The notes below the pieces were generated by a model. It was not told where the DNA came from, ran no database searches, and was given only the letters and a program-made list of their open reading frames with translations. The position numbers and the translations under genes are program-made. Shown here piece by piece: positions 50,292 to 58,659 of a stretch of DNA of 64,000 bases; the first letter of the stretch is position 1, and the number at the start of each line of letters is the position of its first letter. Source of the DNA: Pseudomonas brassicacearum (lineage in GTDB: Bacteria > Pseudomonadota > Gammaproteobacteria > Pseudomonadales > Pseudomonadaceae); assembly GCF_003732265.1 (NCBI RefSeq), contig NZ_MOBK01000019.1:1-64000 (forward strand), given 5' to 3'.

Positions 50292-51365
50292 TCACACCTG
50301 GGCGGCACGAATCTCCCGAGGTTGTGCAGCGTCTTTGCGAACAAACCGGTTCGCCCGTCCAAACGTCCCGAAATCATTGAACCGCACACCCATCTCACGC
50401 ATCACTTTATGCGCCACCGGCACGGTCATCTGGCGGATGTAGAACGGTTCCTTCACCACAAAATGATGGATGCCATGGCTGCTGCCGAAGTTGAAGCAGA
50501 ACGCCTGCAACGGCCACAACCATGGCGAGTTCAACACCTGGCACTGCTGCATCACGTTGCCCAGTTCCACGTCGCCGTAGTAGTGCATGTTCGAGCTGAT
50601 GAAGTGCAGGCAGAACGTGCGCAACACGTTCGGGCCGATGATCACCACGGCCGCGATGTCGATCACCTGCATCACCGACAACGTCGTTGCCGACCACTCG
50701 ATTGGCGCGCCCATCAGGGACGCGATGCCATTGGCCGCATGGAAGCCGAGGAACACGTACCACGCGCCCCAATGCACCAGCGCCAGCGGTGCGTAGACCT
50801 TCAGCGTGCGCTGGACGATGCTGAATTTATGCGCCCAGGTCTTGGCTCGCAGCATGCGGATGAACGACGACATCATGTTGTCACCGACCATCAGCAACCG
50901 CGCAATCCCCCAAGGTTCGCCGTTGGTGATGGCGCGTTCTTCCATGTCGGTTTCAGTGCCCGACACCTTGTGGTGATTGAGGTGCAGATGGCGGCGGATC
51001 CACGGATTGATCGTGCTCGGCCGCGCCAGCCACACCAGCCCCATCATCAGGTTGTGCGGCACGCGCTGTTTGCGAAAGTACATGCTGTGGATCAGGTCGT
51101 GTTCCAGCTCGTGGGTCAACGAGGCGAAAAACGCGTTGAGCAACAGGCACGCCCACCAGGCCATGTGCCCGGTCATGTACAGCGCCGCCGAACCGATCAT
51201 CCCGGCCAGGGCGAAGGCCAGAATGCCGGCGCCGAGGGCATCCTGATGCTTGAGAATCGGGTAGCGCTGACGCAGTTCGACGCCCTTGGCCAGCACCACT
51301 TCACGAATATGTGCTGATCGCTGCGCTGCATTCAGTCGCTGGGGACTTGCAGAAGTACCGTGCAT
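50292..51365 (-). CDS. Membrane fatty acid desaturase
   Basis: 357-residue integral membrane di-iron enzyme. Three histidine boxes: HELEH (85-89), HLHLNHH (126-132) and HGIHH in the C-terminal third; membrane helices around 45-80 and 180-235. Inserts a double bond in an acyl chain or related lipid; the head group and position are not readable. Divergent from an AraC-family gene 101 bp away, which probably controls it. A different family branch from desA at the right end of the window. Confidence 0.87.
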   Translation of the reverse strand: MHGTSASPQRLNAAQRSAHIREVVLAKGVELRQRYPILKHQDALGAGILAFALAGMIGSAALYMTGHMAWWACLLLNAFFASLTHELEHDLIHSMYFRKQRVPHNLMMGLVWLARPSTINPWIRRHLHLNHHKVSGTETDMEERAITNGEPWGIARLLMVGDNMMSSFIRMLRAKTWAHKFSIVQRTLKVYAPLALVHWGAWYVFLGFHAANGIASLMGAPIEWSATTLSVMQVIDIAAVVIIGPNVLRTFCLHFISSNMHYYGDVELGNVMQQCQVLNSPWLWPLQAFCFNFGSSHGIHHFVVKEPFYIRQMTVPVAHKVMREMGVRFNDFGTFGRANRFVRKDAAQPREIRAAQV

Positions 51366-51465
51366 GCTTCCATCCTCTGGTTATTGACGTTCGCATCCTG
51401 CCTTGTGAATGTTTACAAGGTGGTAGCCATGAACGCCAACCTGTTGACCGGAAGCGCCAATCAGC

Positions 51466-52470
51466 ATGACTGAACCGACCTCCCTCGCCAGCTGGACCCG
51501 CGCCCTGCGCAAGCAACTCGATGCGCTGGGCCTCGACAGCACCGCCCTGTGCCATCAGGCGGGGCTCGATCCGCAATTGATGGACGACCCGAACGCTCGT
51601 TACCCGTTGTCCGGCACCACGCGCCTGTGGGAAATCGCCGTGCAGGTCAGTGGCGATCCGGCGATCGGCCTGCGCGTGTCGCGTTTTGTCAGCCCTACCA
51701 CGTTTCATGCGCTCGGTTATGCGCTGGTGGCCAGCGGCAGTTTGCGCGAGGTGTTCGAGCGCATCGTGCGCTATCACCAGGTGGTCAGCGATGCCCTGGA
51801 ACTGGAACTGACCCGCGCCGAAGACCGCTACCGTTTTCGCCTGAAAATCCCCGTGGGCAACCCGGCGCCGGCATTCGAAGCCATCGACGCCTTCACGGCG
51901 ATTTACGTGCGCACCTGCCGCAATCGCCTCGGTCGCGACTATGCGCCGTTGGCGGTGTACCTGCGCCGCCCGGAACCGGCCGATGCGCATCAATGGCATA
52001 AAGTCTTCCGCTCACCGGTATTTTTTTCGGCGGAAGAAGACCGCGTGGAGTTTTCCCTGGTGGATTTCGACAGCCACCTGGACGACGCCAACCCGGAGCT
52101 GGCTGAACACAACGAAACCGTGCTCGATCGCGCCCTGGCGCAGCTCAAACCGCTGACCTGGGAGCGCAAGGTTCGCGATGCCATTGAAGAGCAATTGCCC
52201 GAAGGCGAGCCCAGCGCCGAACACATCGCCAAGGCTTTGCACCTGAGCTTGCGCAGCCTGCAACGGCATTTGGCGGATGAGGGCTGCCGGTTCGATACGC
52301 TGCTCAATGAAAGTCGCGAAAACCTGGCGCTGCTGCACCTGCGCGACCCGCAATGTTCATTGAGTGAGGTCAGTTATTTGCTGGGGTTTGCCGACACCAG
52401 CAGCTTCAGCCGCGCGTTCAAGCGCTGGACGGGGATGACGCCGGGGCAGTTTCGGGATGGGTTGCGCTGA
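51466..52470 (+). CDS. AraC-family transcriptional regulator
   Basis: 334 residues. N-terminal arabinose-operon-type ligand domain (about 20-200, PF12625-like), C-terminal AraC double HTH (about 235-332), with LHLSLRSLQRHLADEGCRFDTL (first HTH core near 250-262) and EVSYLLGFADTSSFSRAFKRWTG (second). Divergent from the desaturase gene, its likely target (inference). Its 3' end meets hipA: the two stop codons are adjacent at 52470/52471. Confidence 0.9.
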   Translation: MTEPTSLASWTRALRKQLDALGLDSTALCHQAGLDPQLMDDPNARYPLSGTTRLWEIAVQVSGDPAIGLRVSRFVSPTTFHALGYALVASGSLREVFERIVRYHQVVSDALELELTRAEDRYRFRLKIPVGNPAPAFEAIDAFTAIYVRTCRNRLGRDYAPLAVYLRRPEPADAHQWHKVFRSPVFFSAEEDRVEFSLVDFDSHLDDANPELAEHNETVLDRALAQLKPLTWERKVRDAIEEQLPEGEPSAEHIAKALHLSLRSLQRHLADEGCRFDTLLNESRENLALLHLRDPQCSLSEVSYLLGFADTSSFSRAFKRWTGMTPGQFRDGLR

Positions 52471-53703
52471 TCAACTTTTCACGAGACTGCGCGCGACGCC
52501 TGATACCCATTGCTCCATCATCGTTTCGCCAACGTTAGCAAAAACGCGGTTGTCTTTGATGTAGTCAGCCATCTCCGCCATCGCCATTTCCACCCCATGG
52601 GCGACCTGCTGCAACAGCTCATTACAACGGCCCTCGGTCAGGTTGCAGGCCGAGCGACCAAATCGCATCAGCATTTTGTACTTGGGCCATGCTTTTGATC
52701 CGCCTAAAAGCAACGCCATGCTGTCGGACTTTATGTAAACCGACGTGGTGACAATGTCGTAGGCCGGAGCGAGGCTGATTTGTGCATCCACGCCGCAATG
52801 TTCATACAACACACCGAAGTTTTTGAGGTGAGCGTCGCCATTCTTCAAGGCTGACGACAGCGCAACGATCTTGAAAAATGATTCAAGCGACTGGTTCAGC
52901 AGCGATGGGGAGACGAACTCTTTAATCTGCCTTGCGGCACCTTCATAGGAACCATCGTATTTGGCCTTCGACGGCCAGGCATTCAATACGCAGAAATCCT
53001 CGAACCCCAAATAACCTTGCTCATTCAGATCGAAGCGTTCGACAACCAGAAATTTGCCATGCTCGCTGAGCTGGAACTTCGGCACCTCAAGCCCCGAATG
53101 TAGCGCCGCCCGCATGCAGAAGTATTCGTTGGCTGCAAGCTCAGGGTATTCCTCTGGCCGAAAGGATTTGACCAGATGCGTAGCACCTCGATGAGTCAGG
53201 CGGTCGACCGTTGTCGCGCTGTCACGGACCAACACCTTGGGCTGCACACCGGATACGCCTGAATATTGGCCATACGTGTGCAATAGATCATCGAACAAGC
53301 CTTGAGCACCGTCATGAACCAGAAGGTCCGCGAGGCTGGTTTCAGGTGGACGGTCGTTCGCATCCGGCGCGTTTGCAATGCCTATTCGCCCTAGCTGATG
53401 CGGGCCGACAATCGACAACATCGCGAAATCATCAAAGCCCCTGACTGCTTTGCTGAAACGACGAACCAACTCATCTCGCAGAGCTCCTTCAGGCAGGTTC
53501 ATTTCGAAAACCGGCAGTACACCTTGCTCCCATGTGTAACTTTCAAGGCGAGCCGGCATGGTCAACGAAACCGAGTTTTCTTCCTGTGCATTTTCGGCGT
53601 AGGTAAACACTGAATCACTGCGAGACTGGCCACGACCCAAGGTGCCCACTGCGCTTTCGCAGACACTGATGTGGAGCCGGTCCCTGTCCTGCGACTCAGC
53701 CAT
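52471..53703 (-). CDS. hipA: HipA-type serine/threonine kinase toxin
   Basis: 410-residue toxin of the HipBA system; HipA kinases phosphorylate tRNA synthetases such as GltX, stopping growth and giving persistence. Visible: N-terminal HipA domain, P-loop-like SGVSGVQPKVLV (about 150-161), catalytic and metal residues in LKNGDAHLKNF (about 293-303) and LAPAYDIVTT (about 317-326). All look intact. Overlaps hipB by 8 bp. The hipBA pair may be an island: its left neighbour ends right at the hipA stop. Confidence 0.92.
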   Translation of the reverse strand: MAESQDRDRLHISVCESAVGTLGRGQSRSDSVFTYAENAQEENSVSLTMPARLESYTWEQGVLPVFEMNLPEGALRDELVRRFSKAVRGFDDFAMLSIVGPHQLGRIGIANAPDANDRPPETSLADLLVHDGAQGLFDDLLHTYGQYSGVSGVQPKVLVRDSATTVDRLTHRGATHLVKSFRPEEYPELAANEYFCMRAALHSGLEVPKFQLSEHGKFLVVERFDLNEQGYLGFEDFCVLNAWPSKAKYDGSYEGAARQIKEFVSPSLLNQSLESFFKIVALSSALKNGDAHLKNFGVLYEHCGVDAQISLAPAYDIVTTSVYIKSDSMALLLGGSKAWPKYKMLMRFGRSACNLTEGRCNELLQQVAHGVEMAMAEMADYIKDNRVFANVGETMMEQWVSGVARSLVKS

Positions 53704-53944
53704 GGAAGTTGACCTTTTTCAGTGAGTCCAGCGTTGGACGCTTCGATTGGCGGGGCACGGCGGTGAGCTCATACCCGAAGCCGTTGAGGATTGCCTCGAC
53801 TTTACGCAGGCCGATTTCAGAGACGGTGTTGTTTTCGATACCTGAAATCGTGGAGCGGCTCATGCCGTACTGTTTTGCCAGTGCCTGCTGGGAAAGCTTT
53901 TGTGCCTTACGTAGCGAGCGGATCAGTTCACCAAGGTTTTCCAT
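53696..53944 (-). CDS. hipB: HipB-type antitoxin (Xre HTH)
   Basis: 82-residue DNA-binding antitoxin with a Cro/CI HTH at about 7-60 (LRKAQKLSQQALAKQYGMSR, then STISGIENN). Binds HipA and represses the operon. The region just upstream contains two copies of an 18-bp TGCAT...GTGCA repeat that are good candidates for its operators. Confidence 0.92.
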   Translation of the reverse strand: MENLGELIRSLRKAQKLSQQALAKQYGMSRSTISGIENNTVSEIGLRKVEAILNGFGYELTAVPRQSKRPTLDSLKKVNFHG

Positions 53945-53953
53945 TTATTAGCC

Positions 53954-54010
53954 TGCATCGTATACCGTGCAAAATCACGTTTTATATGGATATGCATTGT
54001 ATTTAGTGCA
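53954..54010. promoter_or_regulatory. Twin operator-like repeats upstream of hipB
   Basis: TGCATCGTATACCGTGCA (53954-53971) and TGCATTGTATTTAGTGCA (53993-54010): 14 of 18 positions identical, each with TGCA at both ends, 39 bp apart centre to centre. The first begins 10 bp before the hipB start. Likely HipB binding sites. Confidence 0.68.
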
Positions 54011-54057
54011 GTTCAAAGCGGAAGTCCAGTTCATTTTTTAATCAATCCATCGGGAGA

Positions 54058-54423
54058 TCACCGGCCACGATCCCGCCGCAACAACTTACGCACCCGCGCC
54101 ACCAGCTCGCTCACCGCAAACGGCTTGAGCAAGTAATCGTCCTCATGCAACTCCAACCCGCGCAGTCGATCCTCGATGCCGTCCTTGGTGGTCAAGAACA
54201 ACACCGGCGTCTCACCGAGCTTGCGGATTTGTTGCTGCAACTGCCAGCCGTTGAGCCCCGGCAGCATGACGTCGAGGATAATCAGCTCGTATTCGCCGGT
54301 CTCGATGAAGCGCCGGCCATCCATGCCGTTGAGCGCGACATCGACCGAATAGCTCGCCTCGTTCAGGCCGTTGGCCAGGAGTTTGGCGGTCTCCGGTTCG
54401 TCTTCTACTAGCAGTACACGCAT
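54058..54423 (-). CDS. Receiver-only (truncated) response regulator
   Basis: 121 residues: a complete receiver domain with Glu-Asp-Glu pocket (7-9), Asp51 in LIILDVMLPG, Thr at about 79 and the KPF lysine at about 101. It resembles the heavy-metal regulators CopR/CzcR/IrlR (about 225 residues), but ends at KLLRRDRGR where the linker to the winged-helix domain would start. LELHEDDYLLKPF replaces the usual LELGADDYLVKPF. No sensor kinase is next to it. Either a remnant whose C-terminal half was lost when hipBA arrived, or a stand-alone receiver. Confidence 0.75.
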   Translation of the reverse strand: MRVLLVEDEPETAKLLANGLNEASYSVDVALNGMDGRRFIETGEYELIILDVMLPGLNGWQLQQQIRKLGETPVLFLTTKDGIEDRLRGLELHEDDYLLKPFAVSELVARVRKLLRRDRGR

Positions 54424-54493
54424 GGCACACCTCGATTATCGTCGTCACAGGCTAGGCGCCTTCGCGGGCAAAGCCCACCAATAACGTCGCGCA

Positions 54494-55180
54494 TTAAAAA
54501 ATCGCCAGTGCCCGCAACCGCTCGGCATCGACAATTTCGATCTCGCCGTACTTCAGATTCAGAATTCCCTGGCCCTGTAATTCCTTGAGCAACTGGTTGG
54601 TGGTCTGGCGCGACAGCGACAGCAGCGATGCCAATTGCTCCTGCGGCAATTGCAGCACCCGGCGTGGCGGATCGATTTCGCCGTAGCCTGCGGCGATCAT
54701 CAGCAAGCGATGGGCGAGACGTGCCGGGGCGGGCATCAGGCTCAGTTGTTCGAGGTTGATGAAGGTCAGGCGCAACTTGTGGCTCATCAGCAACGCCAGT
54801 TGCCGCCAGTACACCGGTTGTTCGTCGAGCAACTTCAGCAGCGCTGCTTGCGGGATGTGCAACAGCGTGCACGCCCCCACGGCGAAGGCGTCGTGGGTCC
54901 GTGCCTGGCCGTCGAACAGGCAGATTTCGCCGAACCAGTGCGGCGGTTCCACCAGGCTCAGCAACGCTTCCTTGCCCTGCTCGCTGACCGCGCCGATGCG
55001 CACCGAGCCTTCCAGTACCGCATACAACCCGCACGGCGGATCGCCGCGTTTGAACAGCAATTGCCCGGACGACAGGCGCCGCAGCCGGGCCACGGCCAGC
55101 AGACTATCCTGAAAGAGAACAGGTAGATGACTGAACCACTGGCCACTCATCAAGCGCGAGCGCCAAACCTGCATGTCCAT
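54494..55180 (-). CDS. Crp/Fnr-family transcriptional regulator
   Basis: 228 residues. Cyclic-nucleotide-binding-like beta-roll (about 15-125: LFKRGDPPCGLYAVLEGSVRIG, GEICLFDGQARTHDAF) and a C-terminal HTH (about 165-215: LPQEQLASLLSLSRQTTNQL). It lacks the Cys cluster of Fnr/Anr, so it is not an oxygen sensor of that type. The frame is open to 55537, but the ATG at 55180 with AGGAG upstream is chosen. Divergent from the Mpo1-like gene 84 bp away. Confidence 0.88.
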   Translation of the reverse strand: MDMQVWRSRLMSGQWFSHLPVLFQDSLLAVARLRRLSSGQLLFKRGDPPCGLYAVLEGSVRIGAVSEQGKEALLSLVEPPHWFGEICLFDGQARTHDAFAVGACTLLHIPQAALLKLLDEQPVYWRQLALLMSHKLRLTFINLEQLSLMPAPARLAHRLLMIAAGYGEIDPPRRVLQLPQEQLASLLSLSRQTTNQLLKELQGQGILNLKYGEIEIVDAERLRALAIF

Positions 55181-55264
55181 GGAAACTCCTGGAGATTGTC
55201 GCCTGCCTGACAGAGCGGAAAGTGAACCCGGGGCATGATCAATCACCCTACAGGAGGAATAACA

Positions 55265-55783
55265 ATGAAAAGCCTCGTTGACCATCTCAGTCAATACGCC
55301 GCTTACCATCGAGATCCGCGCAACATCGCCAGCCACTTTATCGGTATTCCGTTGATTGTGGTGGCCGTTGCAGTGTTGCTGTCGCGGCCACAATGGGCCG
55401 GCGGCTGGCTGTCGCCGGCGGTGCTGGTGTCGTTGGCGTCTGCGTGGTTTTACCTGCGCCTGGAGTTGCGCCTCGGGGCGCTGATGACCGTACTGCTGGG
55501 GCTGTCCGTCTGGGCGGGGCAGGTGCTGGCGCTGCAAAGCACGCTGGTCTGGCTATCGAGCGGTATCGGGATGTTTGTGGTGGGCTGGGCGATTCAGTTT
55601 GTCGGGCATCATTACGAAGGGCGTAAACCTGCGTTTGTCGATGATGTGACCGGATTGATTGTCGGGCCGCTGTTTGTGGTGGCGGAGTTGGCGTTTCTGT
55701 TGGGGTTGCGGCATGACCTGAAAGAGCAGATCGAGGCGCGGGCCGGGGGTGTACGGACCAATCCGAATCGCGCTTCGGCATAA
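55265..55783 (+). CDS. Mpo1-like (DUF962) membrane protein
   Basis: 172 residues with about four hydrophobic segments. Family motifs YAAYHRDPRNIASHFIGIP (about 11-29) and QFVGHHYEGRKPAF (about 109-122) carry the conserved His and Glu residues of DUF962/Mpo1, a 2-hydroxy fatty acid dioxygenase family. AGGAGG 7 bases before the ATG. Divergent from the Crp/Fnr gene. Lipid alpha-oxidation is the family function; unproven here. Confidence 0.85.
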   Translation: MKSLVDHLSQYAAYHRDPRNIASHFIGIPLIVVAVAVLLSRPQWAGGWLSPAVLVSLASAWFYLRLELRLGALMTVLLGLSVWAGQVLALQSTLVWLSSGIGMFVVGWAIQFVGHHYEGRKPAFVDDVTGLIVGPLFVVAELAFLLGLRHDLKEQIEARAGGVRTNPNRASA

Positions 55784-55787
55784 GGCG

Positions 55788-55883
55788 CCTTCGCGAGCAA
55801 GCCCGCTCCCACATTAGATTTGCGTCGATCACAAATTGTGTGTACGACATCAACCAAATGTGGGAGCGGGCTTGCTCGCGAAG
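55788..55883. repeat. REPIN-type inverted repeat pair, class A
   Basis: CCTTCGCGAGCAAGCCCGCT opposite the arm AGCGGGCTTGCTCGCGAAG; lies between the convergent Mpo1-like gene and cysA. Confidence 0.9.
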
Positions 55884-55892
55884 CTCTTGATC

Positions 55893-56882
55893 TTAGAGGT
55901 TGGCGAGTTTTTGCCAGACCTTGGGCTTGAAGAACAGCGTTTCACCCTTCGCCAACCCGATCAGGCTGTCATGGTCCTTCACCACTTCCGCTTCGATCAA
56001 TTCGCTCTGACCTTCAACCTTCAACGTCACCCGGGTCGTCGCGCCCAACGGACGGATATCCCGCACTTCAGCCGCGTGGTGATCTTCCAGTTCATGCCGC
56101 GACAATGACACCTCGTGCGGACGGAACAGCACGTGATTGTCCTCGCCCAAATGCAGTCGGTTGGAATCACCGAGGAAGTGATAAACAAAATCGCTGGCCG
56201 GGTTTTCGTAGACATCGCCCGGTGAGCCGATCTGCTCGATCACACCCTTGTTCATCACCACGATCCGGTCGGCAACTTCCATCGCCTCTTCCTGGTCGTG
56301 GGTCACGAATACCGACGTCAGGTTGATGTCTTCATGCAGCCGCGCCAACCAGCGGCGCAATTCTTTACGGACCTTGGCGTCGAGGGCGCCGAAAGGTTCG
56401 TCGAGCAGCAGGACTTTCGGTTCCACCGCCAAGGCGCGAGCCAGGGCGATACGCTGACGCTGGCCACCGGAGAGTTGCTCCGGGTAGCGATCCGACAGCC
56501 AGTCCAGTTGCACCATGTTCAGCAGTTCGTGGACTTTTTCCGCGATCTTGCTTTCGTTCGGGCGCTGGTTTTTCGGTTTCATGCGCAGGCCGAACGCGAC
56601 GTTGTCGAACACGGTCATGTGGCGGAACAACGCGTAGTGCTGGAACACGAAGCCGACGTTGCGATCACGCACGTCGTGGCCGGAGACGTCTTCACCGTGG
56701 AACACGATGTTGCCCTGGTCCGGGGTTTCCAGGCCGGCGATGATTCGCAACAGCGTGGTTTTACCGCAACCGGACGGGCCGAGCAGCGCCACGAGTTCAC
56801 CGCTCTGGATGTCCAGGCTGATGTTGTCCAGCGCCTTGAACGCATTGAAATTCTTGCTGACGTTACGCACTTCGATCGACAT
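55893..56882 (-). CDS. cysA: Sulfate/thiosulfate ABC transporter ATPase
   Basis: 329-residue ATPase. Walker A GPSGCGKTTLL at 35-45, signature LSGGQRQRIALARAL at about 134-148, Walker B LLLDEPFGALD, switch His in VTHDQEEAMEV. C-terminal TOBE-like region (about 240-329). Four-base gap to cysW. Last gene of sbp-cysT-cysW-cysA. Imports sulfate for assimilation to sulfide and cysteine. Confidence 0.96.
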   Translation of the reverse strand: MSIEVRNVSKNFNAFKALDNISLDIQSGELVALLGPSGCGKTTLLRIIAGLETPDQGNIVFHGEDVSGHDVRDRNVGFVFQHYALFRHMTVFDNVAFGLRMKPKNQRPNESKIAEKVHELLNMVQLDWLSDRYPEQLSGGQRQRIALARALAVEPKVLLLDEPFGALDAKVRKELRRWLARLHEDINLTSVFVTHDQEEAMEVADRIVVMNKGVIEQIGSPGDVYENPASDFVYHFLGDSNRLHLGEDNHVLFRPHEVSLSRHELEDHHAAEVRDIRPLGATTRVTLKVEGQSELIEAEVVKDHDSLIGLAKGETLFFKPKVWQKLANL

Positions 56883-56885
56883 GAA

Positions 56886-57758
56886 TTATTCCTCCGCGGC
56901 GCTGGCGCGCAGGCGGTTAATACGGTTTTCGCTCCACTGCTTCAGCAGCAGGATGAAGAGCGCCATGATCAGCAACAGGCTCGCTACCGCGAACGCGGCC
57001 ACGTGGTTGTATTCGTTGTAGAGGATCTCGACGTGCAGCGGCAGGGTGTTGGTCACCCCGCGAATGTGCCCGGAAACCACCGACACCGCACCGAACTCAC
57101 CCATCGCCCGCGCGGTACACAACACCACGCCGTAGATCAGGCCCCATTTGATATTGGGAACGGTGACGTGCCAGAACATCTGCCAGCCATTGGCGCCCAG
57201 CAGGCGCGCGGCCTCTTCCTCTTGCGTGCCCTGTTCCTGCATCAGCGGGATCAGCTCACGCGCCACGAATGGCACGGTGACGAAAATCGTCGCCAGCACG
57301 ATGCCCGGCAAGGCGAAGACGATCTGGATGTCGTGATCCTGCAGCCACGGCCCGAACAGGCCCTGGGCGCCAAACATCAGCACGTAGACCAGGCCGGCGA
57401 TCACCGGCGATACGGAGAACGGCAGGTCGATCAACGTGACCAGCATGCTCTTGCCGCGGAACGAGTACTTGCTCACGCACCACGCGGCGCTGACGCCGAA
57501 CACCAGGTTCAACGGCACCGAAATCAGCACGGCGATCACCGTCAGTTTCAGCGCCGACAACGCATCCGGTTCGAAGATCGCGGTGAAGAACGCGCCGAGG
57601 CCAAGCTTCAGGCCCTGGGACACCACGATGAACAGCGGCAACAACAGAAACAGCGCAAAAATCAGCCAGCCAAGGCCGATCAGGATTCTTCGCGAAGTGG
57701 CACTGCCACGGCGCGCAGCGTTGGCCGAAGAGGCGGCAGCAATAGACGATTGGGACAT
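56886..57758 (-). CDS. cysW: Sulfate ABC transporter permease CysW
   Basis: 290-residue inner-membrane permease, about six hydrophobic segments. EAA-like loop EEEAARLLGANGWQMFWHVT (about 178-197). Paralogue of cysT; 13 bp separate it from cysT and 3 bp from cysA, so it lies inside the operon. Confidence 0.95.
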   Translation of the reverse strand: MSQSSIAAASSANAARRGSATSRRILIGLGWLIFALFLLLPLFIVVSQGLKLGLGAFFTAIFEPDALSALKLTVIAVLISVPLNLVFGVSAAWCVSKYSFRGKSMLVTLIDLPFSVSPVIAGLVYVLMFGAQGLFGPWLQDHDIQIVFALPGIVLATIFVTVPFVARELIPLMQEQGTQEEEAARLLGANGWQMFWHVTVPNIKWGLIYGVVLCTARAMGEFGAVSVVSGHIRGVTNTLPLHVEILYNEYNHVAAFAVASLLLIMALFILLLKQWSENRINRLRASAAEE

Positions 57759-57771
57759 GGTTCGCGCCTCC

Positions 57772-58590
57772 TTATGGGGTTTCGATGCGACGTTGCAGCA
57801 AGTTGATCAGCAGCAACAGGACGAAGGAAACCACCAGCATCAGTACACCAATGGACGTGGCGCCGGTGTAATCGTACTGGTCGAGCTTGACCATGATCAG
57901 CAGCGGCAGGATCTCGGTTTTCATCGGCATGTTGCCGGCGATGAAAATCACCGATCCGTACTCGCCGACCCCGCGGGCAAAGGCCAGAGCGAACCCCGTC
58001 AGCCACGCCGGGAGCAACGCGGGCACCAGAATGTAACGAAAAACCTGTAATGGTTTCGCCCCGAGACACGCCGCCGCTTCTTCCACTTCACGCGGGATAT
58101 CAGCCAATACCGGCTGTACGGTACGTACTACGAATGGAAGTGTCACAAAAGTGAGGGCAAGAGTGATGCCGAGGGGGGTGTAGGCGATCTTGAAACCCAA
58201 GTCCGCTGCAAACTGACCGACCAAACCGGTGGGGGTGTACAACGCCGTCAGCGCAATACCGGCCACCGCAGTCGGCAAAGCGAACGGCAAGTCGATCATT
58301 GCGTCGATGATTTTGCGACCGGGGAAGGTATAGCGCACCAGCACCCAGGCCAGCAGCGTGCCGATCACGCCGTTGATGATCGCGGCATAGAGCGCGGTGC
58401 CGAAGCTCAGCTTCAACGCCGCCAGCACCCGTGGCGCCGAGATAATTGCCCAGAACTGATCCCAGGTGAGTTGGGCGGCATGCACGAACATGGCCGCCAG
58501 TGGAATGAGCACAATCAGGCTGAGGTACACCAAGGTGTAGCCCAGCGTCAGCCCGAAGCCGGGTATGACGGGGGAGATACGACGCGACAT
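57772..58590 (-). CDS. cysT: Sulfate ABC transporter permease CysT (CysU)
   Basis: 272-residue permease. EAA loop EEAAACLGAKPLQVFRYILV (about 168-187). Follows sbp after a 69-bp gap with a stem-loop, the place where expression can drop from the abundant binding protein to the membrane subunits. Confidence 0.95.
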   Translation of the reverse strand: MSRRISPVIPGFGLTLGYTLVYLSLIVLIPLAAMFVHAAQLTWDQFWAIISAPRVLAALKLSFGTALYAAIINGVIGTLLAWVLVRYTFPGRKIIDAMIDLPFALPTAVAGIALTALYTPTGLVGQFAADLGFKIAYTPLGITLALTFVTLPFVVRTVQPVLADIPREVEEAAACLGAKPLQVFRYILVPALLPAWLTGFALAFARGVGEYGSVIFIAGNMPMKTEILPLLIMVKLDQYDYTGATSIGVLMLVVSFVLLLLINLLQRRIETP

Positions 58591-58616
58591 AAAAGTCCTT
58601 GGTTGAGAACGCGCAA

Positions 58617-58640
58617 AGCCCCGACGGTTAAATCGGGGCT
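58617..58640 (-). terminator. Intercistronic stem-loop between sbp and cysT
   Basis: AGCCCCGA (58617-58624) and TCGGGGCT (58633-58640), perfect 8-bp stem with an 8-base loop. On the minus strand only three T follow, so it is a leaky terminator or 3'-end stabiliser of sbp mRNA. Confidence 0.65.
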
Positions 58641-58659
58641 CGTTGGTGGCTATTTAAGA

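Noticed and set aside
56298..57806. A 502-codon open frame on the plus strand opposite cysA/cysW
   Set aside because: Shadow of the sulfate importer genes.
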